In this document: positions 9,602-17,352 of the stretch, piece after piece
Numbering within the stretch: the stretch's first letter is position 1
Layout: each line of letters starts with the position of its first letter
Position numbers and translations under genes: made by a program
The notes under the pieces: model-generated
The model's database searches: none
Told to the model about the DNA's origin: nothing
What the model saw: only the letters and a program-made list of their open reading frames with translations
From: Gracilimonas mengyeensis
GTDB lineage: Bacteria > Bacteroidota > Rhodothermia > Balneolales > Balneolaceae
Reading direction: 5' to 3'
NCBI RefSeq assembly: GCF_900182705.1
Contig: NZ_FXTP01000003.1
Location: 238,455-302,454, forward strand
Length of the DNA stretch: 64,000 nucleotides

Positions 9602-9647
9602 AGCGATTGGATTTAGGTTGGATTGTTTCAATTAAAAACCGGGGTGA

Positions 9648-11126
9648 TTACCATTCTTCGTTTTGAGTGAGTGTACCTTGTGAGAGATCGATTTCGCTTT
9701 GCGGGATTGGCAGTACTTCATGTTTGCCTTCAGTAAAACCAAGCGGACCCAGTACGTCCGGGGCTTCCCCGGTGCGAACCAAGTCCCAGAACCGATGCCC
9801 TTCCAAAGCCAGTTCTACCCTTCTCTCATGCAGAATAATGTCGCGAAGGGCGTCTTTGTTTGTCTCAGTGATATCGGGGAGGATAGAAGCATTTCCCTGC
9901 CGTGCACGCTCACGTACCTGGTTCAGGTAAATGAGAGCAGCCACGGGCTGGTTGTTTTCATTCAGGGCTTCGGCAGCCATCAGCAGCACATCGGCATATC
10001 GGATGAGGCGCCGGTTGTGGCCAAATTGGGTATTAGTGGAGGTGCCGGGAATCCACACCTTGCGGTTATAGCTTTCAATCTGGATTACATTACCCTGCTC
10101 GTCGGTCATCTCGTCTGGAGTGCTGCTATCGCCGAGAATTTCGATGCCGTCAATCACATCACCCAGCTCAATAATGGTTCCGCTCTCCCGGGGATCGCCT
10201 TCAGCAAAGGCTTCCCGCAAATCAATAGATGGACGGTTAAAGCCCCATCCGCGGTTTGGAGTACCTCTTACGCCTTGGGTGTTGGCATACTGGTTGCCTT
10301 CCACGCTGCCCGTGGCTACCGCGCCAATTTCAAATACGGATTCTATCCCGTGTTCCCCATCTTGTCCGTTGGCATCTACGAACTCAGGTTCCAGACCATA
10401 TTCGCCGGAGTCAATCACATCCATTGCGTAGCTCTCGGCCTGTGCAAAATCACCCCGGAATAAATACACACGGGCCAAAAGTGCCTGGGCTGCACCGCGT
10501 GTCGCCCGGCCGAGGTCATCACCGCCGTATTCACTTTTTGGAGGCAGGGTTTCAGCTGCGAATTCCAGGTCTGCAATAATTTGGGCAAAAGTATCATCTC
10601 TTGAAGCTCTTGGAACCTGCAATTCCGGTTCTGGTGAGGTGACCAGCGGTACGCCACCAAAAGCACGTACCAAATCAAAGTAGTACAGCCCCCGCAGAAA
10701 GCGCGCTTCGGCGAGGTAGCGGTTCTTCAGGTTTTCATTCATTTCAATAGTTGGTACTTCCTGCACCACAATATTGGCGCGCCGGATGCCTTCATACAGC
10801 ACGTTCCACCAGCGATCTAACCCGTCCTGCGTAGGCGAATGGGTGAAGTCATCATACGGACCAACGGTATTGGCGGCATCATCGGGACTACTGCCTTTGT
10901 GGGCATCATCCGACATAATATCCAGGATGGGAAAACCGCCGCTGTGGTAGTGCCAGTCGCGCAAGGTGGCGTACACGGCATTGGTGGATTGCAAGGCATC
11001 CGCTGCGGTAGTGGGATAGGCCTCTTGCGTGAGCTCACTTTGGGGATTTACGCTCAGAAAATCCTCGCAGCCCCAAAGCAGGAACGTTAACAGTACAATG
11101 GAAAGAATATTCTTGATGTTCTTCAT
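9648..11126 (-). CDS. SusD/RagB-type outer-membrane glycan-binding lipoprotein
   Basis: The start at 11126 gives the normal lipoprotein signal (MKNIKNILSIVLLTFLLWGC, Cys20) and lies 10 bases after the susC stop; the longer frame to 11228 would overlap susC and hide the signal. The body is a full-length SusD (about 492 residues) with the helical TPR core (RYLAEARFLRGLYYFDLVRAFGGVPLV), RLIRYADVLLMAAEALNE and the C-terminal block ILHERRVELALEGHRFWDLVRTG. SusD forms the lid of the SusC transporter and captures oligosaccharides at the surface. It belongs to the glucan locus and pairs with the SusC just upstream. Confidence 0.95.
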   Translation of the reverse strand: MKNIKNILSIVLLTFLLWGCEDFLSVNPQSELTQEAYPTTAADALQSTNAVYATLRDWHYHSGGFPILDIMSDDAHKGSSPDDAANTVGPYDDFTHSPTQDGLDRWWNVLYEGIRRANIVVQEVPTIEMNENLKNRYLAEARFLRGLYYFDLVRAFGGVPLVTSPEPELQVPRASRDDTFAQIIADLEFAAETLPPKSEYGGDDLGRATRGAAQALLARVYLFRGDFAQAESYAMDVIDSGEYGLEPEFVDANGQDGEHGIESVFEIGAVATGSVEGNQYANTQGVRGTPNRGWGFNRPSIDLREAFAEGDPRESGTIIELGDVIDGIEILGDSSTPDEMTDEQGNVIQIESYNRKVWIPGTSTNTQFGHNRRLIRYADVLLMAAEALNENNQPVAALIYLNQVRERARQGNASILPDITETNKDALRDIILHERRVELALEGHRFWDLVRTGEAPDVLGPLGFTEGKHEVLPIPQSEIDLSQGTLTQNEEW

Positions 11127-11136
11127 GGGTCTGTCT

Positions 11137-14100
11137 TTAAAATGTTGTGTTGAATCCGAGATAAACGACGCGCGGGATAGGATATATCCCCGTATCAATA
11201 CCGTTTGAAAGCACATCTCCGCTGCCAATTTCCGGGGTGTAGCCGGTGTATTTGGTCCACGTGAACAGGTTGGTTCCTTTCATATACACACGGGCGCGGC
11301 TCAGGCCTAATTTTTCTGTGAGATTAACCGGAAGGCTGTAGCCGATCACCAGGCTTCGAAGCCTCAGGTACGAGCCATCCTGAATAAAGCGATCGGAAGG
11401 CAGATAGTTATAGCCGCCATAAGAAGGCCGGGGTTCGGAATTGCTGGTGCCCTCGCCGGTCCAGCGATCCCACACATGGGCCTCAAAGTTGTAGGGATCG
11501 GGGCGGACTACGTTTTTGCCGTTAAAGATTTCGTTGCCATATTGCCCCTGCAGGCCTACCGACATATCCCAGTTTTTGTAATTCAGGTCAACAGAAAAGC
11601 CGTACACAAAATCCGGGATGGGCGAGCCGATAAAGGTCCGGTCATCGCCATTAATTTCACCGTCGCCATTTATATCTTTAAAGCGCAGATCGCCAACACC
11701 CGCCTGCGACATACTTGGGTAGCTGTCCAGTTCCGACTGATTTTGGAAGATGCCATCGGTTTTATATCCATAAAAAGCTCCAATCGGCTGACCTACGGTG
11801 GATCGCGTCACGGTTTGCCCATTGGCCAGTCCGCCGCCAATCAGTACCGAGTCGATACCGGCATTCCCACCAATAGCCTGTACTTCGTTATGGATAGTGT
11901 TACCCACTACATTTACGGCATAGCCCAGTTCGCCAAAGTTATCTTCCCAGCCCAGGCTAAATTCAATCCCGCGATTAAGCACGGAGGCGGCGTTGTAGCG
12001 AACCCGTTCGCCCTGTCCGTTTCCGAGATGTCCTGGCGTGGAGAGTTCTACCAGGATGTCATCGGTTTCCCGATTATAGAAATCAATTTCACCGGTCAGG
12101 CGGCGCTCCCAGAATCCAAACTCCAGCCCGATATCGGTTTGGGTGGTGGTTTCCCAGGTTAGATCGGGATTTCCTGTTTTGCCATAGGTGGCACCGGGAT
12201 AGGCGGCATCGGGATTGCCAAATACGGCCAGCAAGCCGGCATCCACGCGAGAGAAGCGATCGTAATACGTAATTTTCTCATTCCCGATTTTTCCCCAGCT
12301 GGCACGTAGCTTCAGGTTGCTGAGAGTCTCAAACTCCTGCATAAATGATTCCCGGTCTATGTTCCAGCCCAAAGCAAAGGATGGAAAGGTTCCCCAGCGG
12401 TTGCCTTCTGCAAATTTGGAGGAGCCATCGCGACGCATAGTTATGGTGGTCATGTACTTGTTATCGTAGGAATACACCACCCGCCCCAGGTACGACAGCA
12501 TACTGTAATACTGATTGGGATCCACGCCGTTCATGATGGAGGAAAGCATATTGATGTTGTTGGCTTCATCCACGATGTAAGACGGCTCGATATACCAAAA
12601 ATCTTCTCCGTCACGGATCACATTTTGACCGGAAAGCCTGATTACTTCAGAGCGGGTTTGCTGCATGGTTAGTCCCCCCACAACATTCACCTGGTGCTTG
12701 TCAAAATCCGCAATATAGTTCACCGTATTTTCCCACAGCCAGGAATAGTTGATACCTTCTCCCTTAAACAGATCACTGTATTCGTTGTTTTGCTGAGAGG
12801 CGGTACCATCCGGGTTGTAGATGGTATAGGCCGGGGTAAAGTTCTTATTTCGGTTCAGAGCGGCATCGGTACCAAAGCTGCTTCGGATTAGGAAATCTTC
12901 CGCCACAATTACCTCGCCAAATACGTTACCCACAAAGCGAACCCCGCTATTGTAATTGTTAGAATAGGCGAGATCGGCCAGCGGGTTACCTACATTGTAC
13001 ACCACCCCGAAGCTTCCGTCATCGTAATAGGGTTCTAATAAAGGTTGTGCCCGATAGGCTGAAAAAGTTACCCCGGGAGCCACACGCTGTTTATAAGGGG
13101 CAATCGTGAAGTTATTCCCAAATTTAACCTGCTCGTTGATGCGGTAAGTGTTGTTAATTTTCAGGCTCAGCCGCTCATAATTGGATTTGTCAATGATACC
13201 GGCCTGTTGATAATACCCCAGGCTTACGTAATAGTCGGAGCGTTCACCGGAACCGCTAATGGATACCTGGTGATTTTGAGTAGGCGCGATATCAAAAATC
13301 TGATTTTGCCAGTTAGTGTTGGGCACGGCATCTACATTGTTGTAAGAGCCTGCGCGAATTTCGTTCGCAATGATGGCAAATTGCCGGCCGTTCAAGAGGT
13401 CAATTTCTCGCTCCAGTTGTTGAAGACCCGCTTCTGCAGATACAGTTACCACCGGGCCATCTTTAGCGCTGGAGCCGCTTTTGGTCTGAACTAAAACAAC
13501 TCCATTTGCCCCACGAGAGCCGTAAATAGCGGTAGCCGAGGCGTCTTTCAAGATTTCCATGGATTCGATATCCGCGGGATTCAGAAAAGAAATATCATCC
13601 AGAATTACTCCATCCACTACATAAATGGGCGAAGAGTTGTTGAACGTGCCCACGCCACGAATGCGCACGGCCGCAGAAGCACCGGGTGCCCCGGAGGTAG
13701 TAGTAATTTGTACGCCACTCACTTTACCCTGAAGTGATTGTTCCGCATTCAGGCTGGTTACATCATCAATATCATCGGCTTGCACACGGCTTACTGACCC
13801 CGTTACATCCCGTTTTCGTACGGCGCCATAACCTATCACTACCAGCTCATCCAGCTCGCCCACGTCTGGCTGCATCACTACCGTCACTTCGGTTTGATTG
13901 GCAACATCCACTTCCTGTGTTACAAATCCTACAAATGAAAAAACCAGCACCGTTTGGGTAGAATCGAGCCGTATGGTAAACTGTCCCTGTGCATTGGTCG
14001 TGGTTCCACGATTGGTATCTTTTACCCGGATGTTTACCCCCGGCAGGGTTTCTTCGGTCTCGGCATCAATGACGGTTCCGGTTACCTGCTGCTGAGCCAT

Positions 14101-14211
14101 GGCATTGGGGGCAAGTAACATCAGGCTGATTAACATAGAAAGCATCCATGCCGACATCCCTGGCGTTCCAAAACTGGTCTTATTTTCTGTGTTCCGATTT
14201 TCTGTATTCAT
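11137..14211 (-). CDS. SusC/RagA-type TonB-dependent transporter
   Basis: The 1024-residue protein has a signal region ending NAMAQQQ, then a carboxypeptidase-regulatory-like beta domain (VTGTVIDAETEETLPGVNIRVKD). A TonB-box-like DELVVIGYG and the SusC plug signature (AEQSLQGKVSGV, SPIYVVDGVILDD, ATAIYGSRGANGVVLVQTK) follow, then the 22-stranded barrel ending in a C-terminal aromatic strand. It imports oligosaccharides released at the surface, powered by TonB; an ExbB/ExbD/TonB set is encoded at 57.7-59.7 kb. It follows the first GH144-type gene by 18 bases and precedes susD by 10. Confidence 0.96.
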   Translation of the reverse strand: MNTENRNTENKTSFGTPGMSAWMLSMLISLMLLAPNAMAQQQVTGTVIDAETEETLPGVNIRVKDTNRGTTTNAQGQFTIRLDSTQTVLVFSFVGFVTQEVDVANQTEVTVVMQPDVGELDELVVIGYGAVRKRDVTGSVSRVQADDIDDVTSLNAEQSLQGKVSGVQITTTSGAPGASAAVRIRGVGTFNNSSPIYVVDGVILDDISFLNPADIESMEILKDASATAIYGSRGANGVVLVQTKSGSSAKDGPVVTVSAEAGLQQLEREIDLLNGRQFAIIANEIRAGSYNNVDAVPNTNWQNQIFDIAPTQNHQVSISGSGERSDYYVSLGYYQQAGIIDKSNYERLSLKINNTYRINEQVKFGNNFTIAPYKQRVAPGVTFSAYRAQPLLEPYYDDGSFGVVYNVGNPLADLAYSNNYNSGVRFVGNVFGEVIVAEDFLIRSSFGTDAALNRNKNFTPAYTIYNPDGTASQQNNEYSDLFKGEGINYSWLWENTVNYIADFDKHQVNVVGGLTMQQTRSEVIRLSGQNVIRDGEDFWYIEPSYIVDEANNINMLSSIMNGVDPNQYYSMLSYLGRVVYSYDNKYMTTITMRRDGSSKFAEGNRWGTFPSFALGWNIDRESFMQEFETLSNLKLRASWGKIGNEKITYYDRFSRVDAGLLAVFGNPDAAYPGATYGKTGNPDLTWETTTQTDIGLEFGFWERRLTGEIDFYNRETDDILVELSTPGHLGNGQGERVRYNAASVLNRGIEFSLGWEDNFGELGYAVNVVGNTIHNEVQAIGGNAGIDSVLIGGGLANGQTVTRSTVGQPIGAFYGYKTDGIFQNQSELDSYPSMSQAGVGDLRFKDINGDGEINGDDRTFIGSPIPDFVYGFSVDLNYKNWDMSVGLQGQYGNEIFNGKNVVRPDPYNFEAHVWDRWTGEGTSNSEPRPSYGGYNYLPSDRFIQDGSYLRLRSLVIGYSLPVNLTEKLGLSRARVYMKGTNLFTWTKYTGYTPEIGSGDVLSNGIDTGIYPIPRVVYLGFNTTF

Positions 14212-14229
14212 GAGTATTCCGTTTATTCG

Positions 14230-15711
14230 TTACTCGTTAATTTGGTTGCTTGTCTCATCCAGCCATCCGCCGCTGAAGCCGGCCTTATCCAATCCCGACC
14301 TGACATATTTATTTTGCTTGAGGGTTTCCCAAATGAGGCCAGACTCCAGGTTCTCCAGTTGAACCAATATGGGGCCCTGGTCAATGCTGATATAATCCGG
14401 ATTGAACCAGCCGCCTTCCTCTTGGTTATAGCTCAAGTTGAAGGAATCGAGGAAACCGTATTCAGTATATAGCCTGTCGCCGAATTGCTGTTTCATCTCG
14501 TATAAAGCTCCCAGCGTTTTTTCCGGGGCAAAGGGAATAGAGCCACCCGCCGCTGTTGGGGTGATGGTGCCGTCGTCTTCAATGTATCCCTCGGCTGCCC
14601 CACGGGCGTGATAGGTTCTGAAGCGTACTTCTTTTCCGTTAATCTCGTGGGTTTCGTTGGCAGGGCCATCGCAGGCGGTCAAACCCCAAATATTTTCGCT
14701 GTACCCTTCAAATCCACTTGGGTTGGCGACGCAGTAGGCGCGGTTGGCTAAAGTGGCCCGTCGGGAGTTTTCAAAGTAGTCGATGCCTTTTTCGCGCATG
14801 TAGGCATCTTTTATGCCCCTGAAGTCCACAAACATATGGGAGTACTGATGCCCAAAAAGCGGACCAAAGTTGACGTGCTCGTATCCGTAAAATTCTTCCC
14901 AATCATAGGTGGAAGTCCACACTTCCCAGGAATTGTCGGGAATGGGGTGTTCCGGGGAGCCCAAGCCAAGTATCAAAAGAATCATGGCTTCGTTGTATCC
15001 TTTCCATTGTGCTTCAATAAATCCGGATTCAGGGTGCCAGCCCATAGACATGGTTGGGTTGCCGTTCATGGCCCAGTTCCAATCAACCCGTAGATATAAA
15101 GAGTCGGCAAGTGCCCGGATTTTGGATTCGGTGGCATTACCGCCATCAAAATAGCTTTGGGCGGTGAGTACGCCGGCCATCAGCAGGCCGGTATCAATGG
15201 TAGATAGCTCTACCTGTTTGTAGCGGGTTCCGCTGCCGTAATTCAAAAAATGATAAAACAGGCCTTTGTAACCCGTCACCCCGGAAGCATCTGATCCCTG
15301 GGGAGCTTGCCACAGCCATTCCAACGTATTGAGTACCCGTTCGGCGCCTTGTTCCCGCGTAATATAGTTGTTATGAATTCCCACGATGTAGCTCGGCAGG
15401 GCAAAGCCGGTTGCGGCCACACTGGTAAAAGTGCGGGAAGGATAGCGGTCATCAGTTTGCCAGGTAGCGGTATCTACTACTTCCCAGAAATAGGTAAAAG
15501 TATCTTTCTTGAGATCCTCTGTAAATGAAACCGGCACACCAAAATGTTGACTGCCAGTAGTATCCGTGCCTGACTCTATAGAAGTTTGAGCGGCTTCAGT
15601 TTTGTTAGTATCCGTCTTGTTGCACCCGCCTATTATAAAGGCCAATGACAAGAACGCCATGGCTGGCATCATCAAAAATGAAAGAGTTCCGTTTGTGTTA
15701 TTTCCACTCAT
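14230..15711 (-). CDS. Glucoamylase-domain (GH144-type) lipoprotein, first gene of the locus
   Basis: With the start at 15711 the protein is 493 residues with a lipobox FIIGGC (Cys30); a start at 15762 would add 17 polar residues and cannot be excluded. After a short linker nearly the whole length is one glucoamylase-like (alpha/alpha)6 domain (PF10091) with YFWEVVDTATW, DWNWAMNGNPTMSMGWHPESG, YSENIWGLTACDGP, DDGTITPTAAGGSIPFAPE and SIDQGPILVQLENLESG. The family includes endo-beta-1,2-glucanases (GH144), which cut beta-1,2-glucans to sophoro-oligosaccharides. It leads the operon and is the likely surface endo-enzyme. Activity is inferred from family and neighbours, not shown. Confidence 0.9.
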   Translation of the reverse strand: MSGNNTNGTLSFLMMPAMAFLSLAFIIGGCNKTDTNKTEAAQTSIESGTDTTGSQHFGVPVSFTEDLKKDTFTYFWEVVDTATWQTDDRYPSRTFTSVAATGFALPSYIVGIHNNYITREQGAERVLNTLEWLWQAPQGSDASGVTGYKGLFYHFLNYGSGTRYKQVELSTIDTGLLMAGVLTAQSYFDGGNATESKIRALADSLYLRVDWNWAMNGNPTMSMGWHPESGFIEAQWKGYNEAMILLILGLGSPEHPIPDNSWEVWTSTYDWEEFYGYEHVNFGPLFGHQYSHMFVDFRGIKDAYMREKGIDYFENSRRATLANRAYCVANPSGFEGYSENIWGLTACDGPANETHEINGKEVRFRTYHARGAAEGYIEDDGTITPTAAGGSIPFAPEKTLGALYEMKQQFGDRLYTEYGFLDSFNLSYNQEEGGWFNPDYISIDQGPILVQLENLESGLIWETLKQNKYVRSGLDKAGFSGGWLDETSNQINE

Positions 15712-15762
15712 GCTGCTTCGGTTTTTTCTATTGACAGGCAAGCGATAAAAATCCCTGATCAC

Positions 15763-16271
15763 TCAGAATTTCCTTTGCTCCAACTGTGCATTTTTATCTT
15801 TTCGAAATATGAGTGGAGTCCGTATAGCAAACAAGTCATTTTAACTCAACATGATTACTACAGCTCTAAAAAAGCGCTTTTTTACACTACCACAATACTA
15901 CGTCACTTTCCAGAAATACATCCTTAGAAGGCTATGAAGGCGGATTGGATTTATAAAACTAAAACTTTATCGATATATGCCGGTTTGTCAGAAGTGCGTG
16001 ACTTGAAGTTTATTTTTTGAACAGTAAACGTTCTGTCCAGATAGTTTTTTGGAGCTGTTGCTGTTAGAGAAAAAGCTTAAAAAAGTCGAACACCCTTATT
16101 ACATTTGCTATCAATCATAAACCTTTGTGGGATTGCGTAATGACTGAGTTATGTTATATTCGCGAGCATCTAATCAGCGACATCTGGCAACTTAGGGTTT
16201 ATGGGGAATGAATAGTCTGAAAATTTTCGTTAATTCCAGCGAATAAATCACTTTAAACAAAGAATGCATCT
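15763..16271. promoter_or_regulatory. Divergent regulatory region between the glucan locus and the MBL-fold gene
   Basis: About 510 bases of AT-rich DNA separate two divergent genes. It holds the perfect LacI-type palindrome at 15867-15884. A possible plus-strand promoter for the MBL-fold gene reads TATATTCG at 16155-16162, one mismatch from the Bacteroidetes -7 TAnnTTTG, with TTGC at 16133; this is weak. No small gene is seen. Confidence 0.45.
15867..15884. promoter_or_regulatory. Candidate LacI-family operator
   Basis: A perfect 18-bp palindrome, TAAAAAAGCGCTTTTTTA, lies 156 bases upstream of the chosen start of the first glucan-locus gene. The central AAAGCGCTTT is the classic core recognised by many LacI-family regulators (CcpA-like and sugar-specific). 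No LacI gene is in the window, so the regulator is unknown. It is the only such site I noticed. Confidence 0.5.
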
Positions 16272-17183
16272 ATGAACCGCCGGGAATTTTTATTGAAATC
16301 CACCTTACTGGGAGCAGCGGCAACACTTCCTGTAAGCAAGCTATTAGCTTTTAACCAGGATGATCCTTTTACCACACTGCGCAGAAATGTAGGCACTTTT
16401 ACCGGCTCTGGCGGAACCATTGGCTGGCTGGTAAATGATGAAGGCATTGTAGTGATTGATTCTCAATTCCCCGATTCGGCCAAAACTTGTGTGACAGGCC
16501 TTGAAGAACAATCAGCTGCCCCTTTTGATATATTGATAAACACACATCATCATGGCGATCATACCGGCGGAAATTCTGTACTCAAGGATAAAGTAGAGCA
16601 TATTGTAGCTCATGATAATGTACCAAGCTTACAGCGAATAACAGCTGAGTCTCGCGGGCAAGAAGTGGTTGACGCACAAGTATATGCCGACACTACCTAT
16701 CACAAAAGCTGGAAAACTCAGATTGGTGACGAAACCGTCCACTTAAAGCATTACGGACCGGCCCACACCGGTGGAGACAGTGTAGTTTATTTTGAACAAG
16801 CCAACGTAATTCATATGGGGGATCTTATCTTTAACCGTGTCCATCCTTTTATCGATTATGGCGGTGGTGCAAGTATCGCTAACTGGATTACTACGCTTGA
16901 AAGCGTAACGGAAGAATACCCTGCGGATGCTATCTATATTTTTGGCCATGGCAACCCTAATTTTGGCGTAACCGGCAGCAAGGATGATTTGCTGGTTATG
17001 CGTAATTTTCTGTCAGCTTTGCTGGATTACACCCGTGAAGGCATCGAAGCAGGTAAGTCAGTTGATGAATTAGCCAATATAGAAACCTTGGATGGTTTTG
17101 AAGATTTTAAAGCTCCTGACTGGCGACTTCCACTAAGTGCAAATATCAAAGTAGCCTATGCAGAACTCACCAAAAACAAATAG
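16272..17183 (+). CDS. Tat-exported metallo-beta-lactamase-fold hydrolase
   Basis: The 303-residue protein starts with a twin-arginine-type leader (NRREFLLKSTLLGAAATLP). It carries the MBL-fold metal motif THHHGDHTGG (His92-His97), a second ligand region GPAHTGGDSVVYF, and IFGHGNP near the end, arranged as in the B1-like/SoxH-type exported hydrolases. A di-zinc hydrolase in the periplasm is expected; the substrate is unknown. It is divergent from the glucan locus. The next small gene starts inside its last 26 bases. Confidence 0.9.
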   Translation: MNRREFLLKSTLLGAAATLPVSKLLAFNQDDPFTTLRRNVGTFTGSGGTIGWLVNDEGIVVIDSQFPDSAKTCVTGLEEQSAAPFDILINTHHHGDHTGGNSVLKDKVEHIVAHDNVPSLQRITAESRGQEVVDAQVYADTTYHKSWKTQIGDETVHLKHYGPAHTGGDSVVYFEQANVIHMGDLIFNRVHPFIDYGGGASIANWITTLESVTEEYPADAIYIFGHGNPNFGVTGSKDDLLVMRNFLSALLDYTREGIEAGKSVDELANIETLDGFEDFKAPDWRLPLSANIKVAYAELTKNK

Positions 17184-17352
17184 CGAGCAGTCCGCAGGCC
17201 CTTCCCACAGTTCAATTCAATCAGCAAAACGCCGCTGCCTGTATTGCGGGCAGCAAGCGGAATTGGTTTGGGTGCACGGCCACGGGCAATGCGCCGCCTG
17301 CGGCATCAACACCGAAGAATGCTGCCGTGGTGAAGTGTGTAGGTATCAATAA
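17158..17352 (+). CDS. Small Cys-rich zinc-ribbon protein
   Basis: The 64-residue frame starts within the end of the MBL-fold gene in another frame and ends 7 bases into the convergent tamB gene. It has CxxC pairs at Cys27/Cys30 (CLYC) and Cys45/Cys48 (CAAC), plus Cys55, Cys56 and Cys61, spaced as in a zinc ribbon (YCGQQAELVWVHGHGQC). The N-terminal 25 residues are polar and disordered. The overlap suggests translational coupling to the hydrolase. Function unknown; possible roles are a regulator or a metal-handling partner. Confidence 0.65.
   Translation: MQNSPKTNSEQSAGPSHSSIQSAKRRCLYCGQQAELVWVHGHGQCAACGINTEECCRGEVCRYQ

Noticed and set aside
11476..12162. 228-residue plus-strand frame inside susC
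   Set aside because: Antisense to the SusC barrel; no family features and no flanking gene order.
16019..16038. Imperfect inverted repeat GAACAG...TTCTGTCC as a LexA- or other-type operator
   Set aside because: Several mismatches in the centre and no match to a known consensus for this group; the LacI-type palindrome nearby is far stronger.
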